NCBI GenBank assembly: GCA_946800325.1
Contig: OX326961.1
Coordinates: forward strand, 5,930,655 to 5,994,654
Direction: 5' to 3'
Source: Luzula sylvatica
Taxonomy: Eukaryota; Streptophyta; Magnoliopsida; Poales; Juncaceae
DNA length: 64,000 nt
Below the pieces are notes generated by a model, which saw nothing but the letters and a program-made list of their open reading frames with translations, did no database searches and was not told where the DNA came from. The position numbers and the translations under genes are program-made. How positions within the stretch are numbered: position 1 is the stretch's first letter; each line of letters begins with the position of its first letter. Shown piece by piece: positions 35,529 to 46,600 of this stretch.

Positions 35529-36561
35529 TGAAGGAAATACAGTTATAGATCAACTAGTAGCTTGCACACATGAGGATAGACGAACGTACGCATTCGTCGA
35601 TACGATTGGATGCATAATAAGATTATGCAAATCTGACAGAAATAACATGGTCAGTCATGACGGACTGTTTGGTCAGTCATGACGGACCAATAGGTTAATC
35701 TGTCAGATTACACAGAAATAACATGGTCAGTCATGACGGACAGATTGGTCAGTCATGACGGACCAAAGGGAATTTTGTGTACCAATCTGTGAGTATGGTC
35801 AGTCATGACGCACAATATGGTGCGTCATGACGGACTGTATGGTCAGTCATGACGGACTGTATGGTCAGTCATGACGGACCAATAGTAAATGCTGTTTCTA
35901 GGAAACGTGACTGGTGCATCATGACGCACCATTCTGTGCGTCATGACGGACTGTGATCCAAATTCCAGATTAGCAGTTTTTCTTTGTACTCATTAATCCC
36001 TCATTAATTATGGTGTTAATATAAGATCAATTGTTGATCTTCTCTCTCTCTGGTAATTCCAGATCTGAGAAGAGAATTCTTGTGAGACAAGAAAAGAGAG
36101 AAAACTCCATTAGAGAGATTGAAGGTTTTAAGCAAGTTTACGACGATTTTAGGGGAATCGCGCGTAACCGAAAGACGAGGCTCAAGGTGGATACGGGTAG
36201 AGGGATTTCATCTGAAATCCTCTATTGTGATCAAGCTAGAGCAAGATGGATGACGAACCGGATGTGATCCGGTTGTATACGACAAATCGGAGCTCAATCG
36301 AAGGTGTCGAATCGCGCGGGAATGGGACGCACGTGTTACCGAAGATTGGAGCAACAAAAAGGCAGCAACTACGCTTTCAACCCGTCACCGTGATCAATTT
36401 CACGTGGTATGAATCTATGTCTATAATTGTTATATTCATAGGTAGTTGCACGTAGATTTAGGATTCGTACTCTCGGGTCGACGACGTGGTCCTCGGGATC
36501 GGGTCGGACCGGGCCCTTCAATCCGCTGCGCGGGGCTCGGTAGTGACGCCGATACCCAACA
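35529..36561 (+). repeat. 3' LTR, diverged subfamily with a palindrome array
   Basis: 1,033 bp with TG...CA ends. It shares with the solo LTR its first 14 bases, a GGGACGCACGTG stretch (36325 against 28420), a CGTGATCAATTTCACG stretch (36390 against 28484) and the GC-rich end (GGACCGGGCCCTTCAATCCGC). The 5' third differs: a ten-copy palindrome array occupies 35649-35951 where the other LTRs have unrelated sequence. Confidence 0.88.
35649..35951 (+). repeat. Array of paired palindromes, GGTCAGTCATGACGGACC, in the LTR
   Basis: Ten copies begin at 35649, 35671, 35725, 35747, 35797, 35819, 35841, 35863, 35913 and 35935. Members of a pair are exactly 22 bp apart, the two middle pairs run on at the same 22-bp step, and pair starts are otherwise 72-76 bp apart. 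The core GTCATGAC is palindromic; the best copies (GTGCGTCATGACGCAC type) are nearly perfect dyads. Each contains TGACG, the core of plant TGA/bZIP sites. It sits in what should be U3, upstream of transcription start. It resembles the 4467-5004 array in motif and spacing. Confidence 0.88.
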
Positions 36562-37759
36562 TAAATTACAATAAACTGTATTTTATGTTAATTCGGATTA
36601 AAAAGACTAAATCTTCCAAATCCAGTCAAGAGGCTGCATTCCTCTCGTCGAGGCGAGCGATTTTGATATAAAAATCGTGCCATTTGGTGAAAGTATGAGA
36701 AAGTTACAAGGGTTTTAACATAACGGCAATACTATTTTCTCTAGTTTGTTGTTATCTGCATTTTACAATTAATATGTTAAATAAAGAAAAACTTTTATCC
36801 TTAAATTATACGCCTGAAATTCACGGGAGGCGGTCTCTCCTCCTTCATTTCTTCGCGCAAAATTGGTCGTTTTCAACTCGCAAAATCCTACCATAATCAT
36901 CGTATTTAATAATTCATGACTAAATTACAATAAACTGTATTTTCTGTTAATTCGGAATAAAAAGACCAAATCTCCCAAATCCTGTCCCGTGGCTGCATTT
37001 CTCTCGTCGAGACGAGCAATTTTGATATAAAGATCGTGCCATTCGATGAAAAAAAGGATGAGAAAGTTACGAGGGATTTAACATAACGGCATTACCATTT
37101 TCTCTAGTTTATTGTTATCTGTATTTTACAATTAATTGGTTAAATAAAGAATAACTTTTATCCTTAAATTATACGCCTGAAATTCACTGGAGGCGGTCTC
37201 TCCTCCTTCATTTCTTCACGCAAAATAGGTCGTTTCCGACTCGCAAAATCATGCCATAATCATCGTATTTAATGATTCATGACTAAATTACAATAAACTG
37301 TATTTTCTGTTAATTCGGATTAAAAAGACTAAATCTTCCAAATCCAGTCACGTGGCCGCATTTCTCTCGTCGAGTCGAGCGATTTTGATATAAAGATCGT
37401 GCCATTTGATGAAAAAAAGGATGAGAAAGTTACGAGGGTTTTAACATAACGGCATTATCATTTTCACTAGTTTATTGTTATCTGTATTTAACAATTAATT
37501 TGTTAAATAAAGAATAACTTTTAACCTTAAATTATACGCCTGAAATTCACTGGATGCGGTCTCTCCTCCTTCTTTTCTTCGTGCAAAATAGGTCATTTTC
37601 AACTCGCAAAATCATGCCACAATCATCGTATTTGATAATTCATGACTAAATTAGAATAAACTGTATTTTCTGTTCATTCGGGTTAAAAAGATCAAATCTC
37701 CCAAATCCTGATGAGAGGCTGCATTCCTCGCGTCGAGGCGAGCGATTTTGATATAAAAA
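36562..37759. repeat. 363-bp satellite, short block (about 3.3 units)
   Basis: ACATAACGGC landmarks lie at 36718, 37081 and 37444, giving a 363-bp unit. The block is nearly identical to 43909-45106 at an offset of exactly 7,347 bp, checked at both ends, with about two substitutions seen. It starts directly at the LTR end, so the copia element inserted into, or was joined to, the satellite. It stops inside a unit where minisatellite begins. Confidence 0.96.
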
Positions 37760-40700
37760 AAATAAAATTAGTTTGTGGTTTTCTTCAACAAAAAAAAAAT
37801 TAGTTTGTGGTTTTTTTCATAAAAAAAAATTAGTTTGTTGTTTTCTTCAAAAAAAAAAATTTAGTTTGTGGTTTTCTTCAAAAAAAAGAAAATCACAAAA
37901 TTAGTTTGTGGTTTTCTTCAAAAAACTAAAATTAGTTTGTGGTTTTCTTAAAAAAAAAGAAAATTAGTTTGTAGTTTTCTTCAAAAAAATAAAAATTAGT
38001 TTGTGTTTTTCTTAAAAAAAAGAAAAATTAGTTTGTGGTTTTCTTCAAAAAAAAAGAAAATTAGTTTGTGGTTTTCTTCAAAAAAAGAAAATTAGTTTGT
38101 GGTTTTCTTCAAGAAAAAAAAAATTAGTTTGTGGTTTTCTTCAAAAAGAGAAAATTAGATTGTGGTTTTCTTCAAAAAAAAAGAAAAATTGGTTTGTGGT
38201 TTTCTTCTAAAAAAGAAGAAAAATTGGTTTGTGGTTTTCTTCAAAAAAAGAAAAATTAGTTTGTGGTTTTCTTCAAAAAAAAGATAATTAGTTCGTGGTT
38301 TTTTTCATAAAAAAAAAATAGTTTGTTGTTTTCTTCAAAAAAAAGAAAATTAGTTTGTGGTTTTCTTCAAAACAAGAAAAATTAGTTTGTGGTTTTCTTC
38401 AAAAAAATGAAAACTAGTTACTAGTTTTCTTCAAAAAAAGAAAAATTAGTTTGTGTTTTTCTTAAAAAAAAGGAAAATTAGTTTGTGGTTTTCTTCAAAA
38501 AAAAAAAAATTAGTTTGTGGTTTTCTTCAATAAAAGAAAATCACAAAATTAGTTTATGGTTTTTTTCAAAAAAAATGAAAAATTAGTTTGTGGTTTTCTT
38601 CAAAAAAAGAAAATTAGTTTGTGGTTTTCTTCAAAAAAATGAAAATTAGTTTGTAGTTTTCTTCAAAAAAAGAAAAATTAGTTTGTGTTTTTCTCACAAA
38701 AAAGAAAAATTAGTTTGTGGTTTTCTTCAAAAAAAAGAAAGTTAGTTTTTGGTTTTCTTCAAAAAATGAAAATTAGTTTGTGGTTTTCTTCAAAAAAAAG
38801 AAAAATTAGTTTGTGGTTTTCTTCAAAAAGAGAAAATTAGTTTGTGGTTTTCTTCAAAAAATAAGAAAAATTGTTTGTGGTTTTCTTCAAAAAAAAATAA
38901 AAATTGGTTTGTGGTTTTCTTCAAAAAAATAAAATTAGTTTGTGGTTTTCTTCAAAAAAAGAAAAATTAGTTTGTGGTTTTCTTCAAAAAAATGAAAATT
39001 AGTTTGTAGTTTTCTTCAAAAAAAGAAAAATTAGTTTGTGTTTTTCTTAAAACAAAGGAAAATTAGTTTGTGGTTTTCTTCAAAAAAAAGAAAATTAGTT
39101 TGTGGTTTTCTTCAATAAAAGAAAATCACAAAATTAGTTTTTGGTTTTTTTCAAAAAAATTGAAAAATTAGTTTGTGGTTTTCTTCAAAAAAAGAAAATT
39201 AGTTTGTGGTTTTCTTCAAAAAAATGAAAATTAGTTTGTAGTTTTCTTCAAAAAAAGAAAAATTAGTTTGTGTTTTTCTTAAAAAAAAGAAACATTAGTT
39301 TGTGGTTTTCTTCAAAAAAAAGAAAATTAGTTTGTGGTTTTCTTCAAAAAATGAAAATTAGTTTGTGGTTTTTTTCAAAAAAAAGAAAAATTAGTTTGTG
39401 GTTTTCTTCAAAAAGAGATAATTAGTTAGTGGTTTTCTTCAAAAAATAAGAAAAATTGGTTTGTGGTTTTCTTCTAAAAAAGAAAATTAGTTTGTGGTTT
39501 TCTTCAAAAAAAAAGAAAAATTGGTTTGTGGTTTTCTTAAAAAAAAGAAAAATTAGTTTGTGGTTTTCTTAAAAAAAAGAAAATCACGAAATTAGTTTGT
39601 GGTTTTGTTCATAAAAAAAAATTAGTTTGTGGTTTTCTTCAAAAAAAAAGAAAATTAGTTTGTGGTTTTCTTCAAAAAAAGAAAATTAGTTTGTGGTTTT
39701 CTTCATAAAAAAAAATTAGTTTGTAGTTTTCTTCAAAAAAAAAAGAAATTTAGTTTGTGGTTTTCTTCAAAAAAAAGAAAATTAGTTTGTGGTTTTCTTC
39801 AAAAAAAAGAAAATTAGTTTGTGGTATTCTTAAATAAAATAAAATTAGTTTGTGGTTTTCTTCAAAAAAAAAAAATTAGTTTGTGGTTTTTTTCATAAAA
39901 AAAATTTAGTTTGTGGTTTTCTTCAAAAAAAAAAAATTAGTTTGTGGTTTTCTTCAAAAAAATAAAATTAGTTTGTGGTTTTCTTAAAAAAAAGAAAATT
40001 AGTTTGTAGTTTTCTTCAAAAAAAGAAAAATTAGTTTGTCTTTTTCTTAAAAAAAAGAAAAATTAGTTTGTGGTTTTCTTCAAAAAAAAGAAAAATTAGT
40101 TTGTGGTTTTCTTCAAAAAAAGAAAATTAGTTTGTGGTTTTCTTCAAGAAAAAGAAAAATTAGTTTGTGGTTTTCTTCAAAAAGAGAAAATTAGATTGTG
40201 GTTTTCTTCAAAAAAAAAGAAAAATTGGTTTGTGGTTTTCTTATAAAAAAGAAGAAAAATTGGTTTGTGGTTTTCTTGAAAAAAAGAAAATTAGTTTGTG
40301 GTTTTCTTCAAAAAAATGAAAATTAGTTTGTGGTTTTTTTCATAAAAAAAAAATTAGTTTGTTGTTTTCTTCAAAAAAAAAGACAATTAGTTTGTGGTTT
40401 TCTTCAAAAAAAGAAAAATTAGTTTGTGGTTTTCTTCAAAAAAATGAAAATTAGTTTGTAGTTTTCTTCAAAAAAAGAAAAATTAGTTTGTGTTTTCCTT
40501 AAAAAAAAGGAAAATTAGTTTGTGGTTTTCTTCAAAAAAAAAGAAAATTAGTTAGTGGTTTTCTTCAATAAAAGAAAATCACAAAATTAGTTTTTGGTTT
40601 TTTTCAAAAAAAATGAAAAATTAGTTTGTGGTTTTCTTCAAAAAAAGAAAATTAGTTTGTGGTTTTCTTCAAAAAATAAGAAAAATTGGTTTGTGGTTTT

Positions 40701-43698
40701 CTTCTAAAAAAGAGAATTAGTTTGTGGTTTTCTTAAAAAAAAAAGAAAAATTAGTTTGTGGTTTTCTTCAAAAAGAGAAAATTAGTTTGTGGTTTTCTTC
40801 AAAAAATAAGAAAAATTGTTTGTGGTTTTCTTCAAAAAAAAATAAAAATTGGTTTGTGGTTTTCTTCAAAAAAATAAAATTAGTTTGTGGTTTTCTTCAA
40901 AAAAAGAAAAATTAGTTTGTGGTTTTCTTCAAAAAAATGAAAATTAGTTTGTAGTTTTCTTCAAAAAAAGAAAAATTAGTTTGTGTTTTTCTTAAAACAA
41001 AGGAAAATTAGTTTGTGGTTTTCTTCAAAAAAAAGAAAATTAGTTTGTGGTTTTCTTCAATAAAAGAAAATCACAAAATTAGTTTTTGGTTTTTTTCAAA
41101 AAAATTGAAAAATTAGTTTGTGGTTTTCTTCAAAAAAAGAAAATTAGTTTGTGGTTTTCTTCAAAAAAATGAAAATTAGTTTGTAGTTTTCTTCAAAAAA
41201 AGAAAAATTAGTTTGTGTTTTTCTTAAAAAAAAGAAACATTAGTTTGTGGTTTTCTTCAAAAAAAAGAAAATTAGTTTGTGGTTTTCTTCAAAAAATGAA
41301 AATTAGTTTGTGGTTTTTTTCAAAAAAAAGAAAAATTAGTTTGTGGTTTTCTTCAAAAAGAGATAATTAGTTAGTGGTTTTCTTCAAAAAATAAGAAAAA
41401 TTGGTTTGTGGTTTTCTTCTAAAAAAGAAAATTAGTTTGTGGTTTTCTTCAAAAAAAAAGAAAAATTGGTTTGTGGTTTTCTTAAAAAAAAGAAAAATTA
41501 GTTTGTGGTTTTCTTAAAAAAAAGAAAATCACGAAATTAGTTTGTGGTTTTGTTCATAAAAAAAAATTAGTTTGTGGTTTTCTTCAAAAAAAAAGAAAAT
41601 TAGTTTGTGGTTTTCTTCAAAAAAAGAAAATTAGTTTGTGGTTTTCTTCATAAAAAAAAATTAGTTTGTAGTTTTCTTCAAAAAAAAAAGAAATTTAGTT
41701 TGTGGTTTTCTTCAAAAAAAAGAAAATTAGTTTGTGGTTTTCTTCAAAAAAAAGAAAATTAGTTTGTGGTATTCTTAAATAAAATAAAATTAGTTTGTGG
41801 TTTTCTTCAAAAAAAAAAAATTAGTTTGTGGTTTTTTTCATAAAAAAAATTTAGTTTGTGGTTTTCTTCAAAAAAAAAAAATTAGTTTGTGGTTTTCTTC
41901 AAAAAAATAAAATTAGTTTGTGGTTTTCTTAAAAAAAAGAAAATTAGTTTGTAGTTTTCTTCAAAAAAAGAAAAATTAGTTTGTCTTTTTCTTAAAAAAA
42001 AGAAAAATTAGTTTGTGGTTTTCTTCAAAAAAAAGAAAAATTAGTTTGTGGTTTTCTTCAAAAAAAGAAAATTAGTTTGTGGTTTTCTTCAAGAAAAAGA
42101 AAAATTAGTTTGTGGTTTTCTTCAAAAAGAGAAAATTAGATTGTGGTTTTCTTCAAAAAAAAAGAAAAATTGGTTTGTGGTTTTCTTATAAAAAAGAAGA
42201 AAAATTGGTTTGTGGTTTTCTTGAAAAAAAGAAAATTAGTTTGTGGTTTTCTTCAAAAAAATGAAAATTAGTTTGTGGTTTTTTTCATAAAAAAAAAATT
42301 AGTTTGTTGTTTTCTTCAAAAAAAAAGACAATTAGTTTGTGGTTTTCTTCAAAAAAAGAAAAATTAGTTTGTGGTTTTCTTCAAAAAAATGAAAATTAGT
42401 TTGTAGTTTTCTTCAAAAAAAGAAAAATTAGTTTGTGTTTTCCTTAAAAAAAAGGAAAATTAGTTTGTGGTTTTCTTCAAAAAAAAAGAAAATTAGTTAG
42501 TGGTTTTCTTCAATAAAAGAAAATCACAAAATTAGTTTTTGGTTTTTTTCAAAAAAAATGAAAAATTAGTTTGTGGTTTTCTTCAAAAAAAGAAAATTAG
42601 TTTGTGGTTTTCTTCAAAAAATAAGAAAAATTGGTTTGTGGTTTTCTTCTAAAAAAGAGAATTAGTTTGTGGTTTTCTTAAAAAAAAAAGAAAAATTGGT
42701 TTGTGGTTTTCTTCAAAAAAGGAAAATTAGTTTGTGGTTTTCTTAAAAAAAAGAAAATCACAAAATTAGTTTTTGGTTTTCTTCAAAAAAAGAAAAATTA
42801 GTTTGTGGTTTTCTTCAAAAAAAGAAAATTGGTTTGTGGTTTTCTTCAATAAAAGAAAATCACAAAATTAGTTTTTGGTTTTCTTCAAAAAAAGAAAAAT
42901 TAGTTTGTGTTTTTCTTAAAAAAAAGAAAAATTAGTTTGTGGTTTTCTTCAAAAAAAAGAAAATTAGTTTGTTGTTTTCTTCAATAAAAGAAAATCACAA
43001 AATTAGTTTTTGGTTTTTTTCAAAAAAAATGAAAAATTAGTTTGTGGTTTTCTTCAAAAAATGAAAATTAGTTTGTGGTTTTCTTCAAAAAAATGAAAAT
43101 TAGTTTGTAGTTTTCTTCAAAAAAAGAAAAATTAGTTTGTGTTTTTCTTAAAAAAAAGAAAAATTAGATTGTGGTTTTCTTCAAAAAAAAAAGAAAAATT
43201 GGTTTGTGGTTTTCTTCTAAAAAAGAAGAAAAACTGGTTTGTGGTTTTCTTCAAAAAAAGAAAATTAGTTTGTGGTTTTCTTCAAAAAAAAGAAAATTAG
43301 TTCGTGGTTTTTTTCATAAAAAAAATATTAGTTTGTTGTTTTCTTCAAAAAAAAGAAAATTAGTTTGTGGTTTTCTTCAAAAAAAGAAAAATTAGTTTGT
43401 GGTTTTCTTCAAAAAAATGAAAATTAGTTTGTAGTTTTCTTAAAAAAAGGAAAAATTAGTTTGTGTTTTTCTTAAAAAAAAGAAAAATTAGTTTGTGGTT
43501 TTCTTCAAAAAAAAGAAAATTAGTTTGTGGTTTTCTTCAATAAAAGAAAATCACAAAATTAGTTTTTGGTTTTTTTCAAAAAAAATGAAAAATTAGTTTG
43601 TGGTTTTCTTCAAAAAAAGAAAATTAGTTTGTGGTTTTCTTCAAAAAAAAAAGAAAATTAGTTTGTGGTTTTCTTCAAAAAAAGAAAAATTAGTTTGT
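37760..43698. repeat. About 31-bp minisatellite, array 2 (5.9 kb) embedded in the satellite
   Basis: Same unit as array 1, about 190 copies. The first ~1.1 kb (37758-38873) matches array 1 at about 31890-33005 variant by variant, including the rare GAAAACTAGTTACTAG unit (32542 and 38409). The left edge follows satellite GATTTTGATATAAAAA and the right edge re-enters the satellite at GGTTTTAACATAACGG with a shared GGTTTT. Frames at 40724 and 43171 are repeat read-throughs. Confidence 0.97.
38796..42685. repeat. 1,945-bp tandem duplication inside minisatellite array 2
   Basis: About 38796-40740 and 40741-42685 are near-identical. The offset is exactly 1,945 bp at five separate markers (the shortened TTGTTTGTGG unit 38871/40816, AACATTAGTT 39291/41236, ATCACGAAATTAG 39581/41526, TTTGTCTTTTTC near 40031/41976, and the AGAGAATTAG unit near 40711/42656). 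Sixty-odd minisatellite units were therefore copied together, recently. Confidence 0.95.
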
Positions 43699-46600
43699 GG
43701 TTTTAACATAACGGCATTACCATTTTCTCTAGTTTATTGTTATCTGTATTTTACAATTAATTGGTTAAATAAAGAATAACTTTTATCCTAAAATTATACG
43801 CCTGAAATTTACTGGAGGACGTCTCTACTCCGTTATTTCTTCACGCAAAATAGGTCGTTTTCAGCTCGCAAAATCATGTCATAATCATCGTATTTAATAA
43901 TTCTTGACTAAATTACAATAAACTGTATTTTATGTTAATTCGGATTAAAAAGACTAAATCTTCCAAATCCAGTCAAGAGGCTGCATTCCTCTCGTCGAGG
44001 CGAGCGATTTTGATATAAAAATCGTGCCATTTGGTGAAAGTATGAGAAAGTTACAAGGGTTTTAACATAACGGCAATACTATTTTCTCTAGTTTGTTGTT
44101 ATCTGCATTTTACAATTAATATGTTAAATAAAGAAAAACTTTTATCCTTAAATTATACGCCTGAAATTCACGGGAGGCGGTCTCTCCTCCTTCATTTCTT
44201 CGCGCAAAATTGGTCGTTTTCAACTCGCAAAATCCTACCATAATCATCGTATTTAATAATTCATGACTAAATTACAATAAACTGTATTTTCTGTTAATTC
44301 GGAATAAAAAGACCAAATCTCCCAAATCCTGTCCCGTGGCTGCATTTCTCTCGTCGAGACGAGCAATTTTGATATAAAGATCGTGCCATTCGATGAAAAA
44401 AAGGATGAGAAAGTTACGAGGGATTTAACATAACGGCATTACCATTTTCTCTAGTTTATTGTTATCTGTATTTTACAATTAATTGGTTAAATAAAGAATA
44501 ACTTTTATCCTTAAATTATACGCCTGAAATTCACTGGAGGCGGTCTCTCCTCCTTCATTTCTTCACGCAAAATAGGTCGTTTCCGACTCGCAAAATCATG
44601 CCATAATCATCGTATTTAATGATTCATGACTAAATTACAATAAACTGTATTTTCTGTTAATTCGGATTAAAAAGACTAAATCTTCCAAATCCAGTCACGT
44701 GGCCGCATTTCTCTCGTCGAGTCGAGCGATTTTGATATAAAGATCGTGCCATTTGATGAAAAAAAGGATGAGAAAGTTACGAGGGTTTTAACATAACGGC
44801 ATTATCATTTTCACTAGTTTATTGTTATCTGTATTTAACAATTAATTGGTTAAATAAAGAATAACTTTTAACCTTAAATTATACGCCTGAAATTCACTGG
44901 ATGCGGTCTCTCCTCCTTCTTTTCTTCGTGCAAAATAGGTCATTTTCAACTCGCAAAATCATGCCACAATCATCGTATTTGATAATTCATGACTAAATTA
45001 GAATAAACTGTATTTTCTGTTCATTCGGGTTAAAAAGATCAAATCTCCCAAATCCTGATGAGAGGCTGCATTCCTCGTGTCGAGGCGAGCGATTTTGATA
45101 TAAAAATCGTGCCATTTGGTGAAAGTATGAGAAAGTTACAAGGGTTTTAACATAACGGCATTACCATTTTCTCTAGTTTATTGTTATCTGCATTTTACAA
45201 TTAATTGGTTAAATGAAGAATAACTTTTATTCTTAAATTAAACGCCAGAAATTCACTAGAGGCGGTCTCTCCTCCTTCATTTCTTCGCGCAAAATAGGTC
45301 GTTTTCAACTCGCAAAATCATGCCATAATCATCGTATTTAATAATTCATGACTAAATTACAATAAACAGTATTTTCTGTTAATTCGGGTTAAAAAGACCA
45401 AATCTCCCAAATCCAGTCGCGTGGCTGCATTTCTCTCGTCGAGACGAGCGATTTTGATAAAAAGATCGTGCCATTTGATGAAAAAAAGGATGAGAAAGTT
45501 ACGAGGGTTTTAACATAACGGCATTATCATTTTCTCTAGTTTATTGTTATATGTATTTAACAATTAATTGGTTAAATAAAGAATAACTTTTAACCTTAAA
45601 TTATACGCCTGAAATTCACTGGAGGCGGTCTCTCCTCCTTCATTTCTTCACGCAAAATAGGTCGTTTTCAACTCGCAAAATCCAGCCATAATCATTGTAT
45701 TTGATAATTCATGACTAAATTACAATAAACTGTATTTTCTGTTAATGTCGGTTAAAAAGACCAAATCTCCCAAATCCAGTCGTGCGGCTGCATTCCTCGC
45801 GTCGAGGCGAGAGATTTTGATATAAAGATCATGGCATTCGATGAAAAAAAGGATGAGAAAGTTACGAGGGTTTCAGCATAACGGCATTACCATTTTCTCT
45901 AGTTTATTGTTATCTGTATTTTACAATTAATTCGTTAAATAAAGAATAACTTTTATCCTTGAATTATACGCCTGAAATTGACAGGAGGCGGTCTCTCCTC
46001 CGTCATTTCTTCACGCAAAATTGGTCGTTTTCAACTCGCAAAATCATGCCATAATCATCGTATTTAATAATTCTTGACTAAATTACAATAAACTGTATTT
46101 TCTGTTAATTCGGATTAAAAAGACTAAATCTTCCAAATCCAGTCACGTGGCCGCATTTCTCTCGTCGAGTCGAGCGATTTTGATATAAAGATCGTGCCAT
46201 TTGATGAAAAAAAGGATGAGAAAGTTACGAGGGTTTTAACATAACGGCATTATCATTTTCTCTAGTTTATTGTTATCTGTATTTAACAATTAATTGGTTA
46301 AATAAAGAATAACTTTTAACCTTAAAATATACGCCTGAAATTCACTGGAGGCGGTCTCTCCTCCTTCATTTCTTCGTGCAAAATAGGTCATTTTCAACTC
46401 GCAAAATCATGCCACAATCATCGTATTTGATAATTCATGACTAAATTAGAATAAACTGTATTTTCTGTTAATTCGGGTTAAAAAGATCGAATCTCCCAAA
46501 TCCTGTCGAGAGGCTGCATTCCTCGCGTCGAGGCGAGCGATTTTGATATAAAAATCGTGCCATTTAGTGAAAGTATGAGAAAGTTACAAGGGTTTTAACA

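Larger units (their letters stand above)
34898..36561 (+). mobile_element. 3' part of a copia element (internal end plus 3' LTR)
   Basis: 34898-35528 is non-coding internal sequence ending in a polypurine tract, GAGTGGGAGAC (35518-35528), directly before LTR start TGAAGGAAATACAG at 35529. GAGTGGGAGA before the LTR is the usual plant copia arrangement. The LTR ends ATACCCAACA at 36561 and abuts the 363-bp satellite. Everything upstream of 34898 (gag-pol and 5' LTR) is absent, and minisatellite lies there instead, so the left end is a rearrangement breakpoint. The LTR is a diverged subfamily of the other two. Confidence 0.88.

Noticed and set aside
31117..43395. Open frames coding KKKISLWFSSKKRK-type repeat proteins (31117, 33438, 33536, 40724, 43171)
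   Set aside because: They are translations of the ~31-bp minisatellite; A-run length changes shift the frame every few units and there is no promoter or start context.
37760..43698. CRISPR-like array (short repeats at a regular period)
   Set aside because: There are no unique spacers; the whole period is repeated, the DNA is plant, and no cas-like gene is present.
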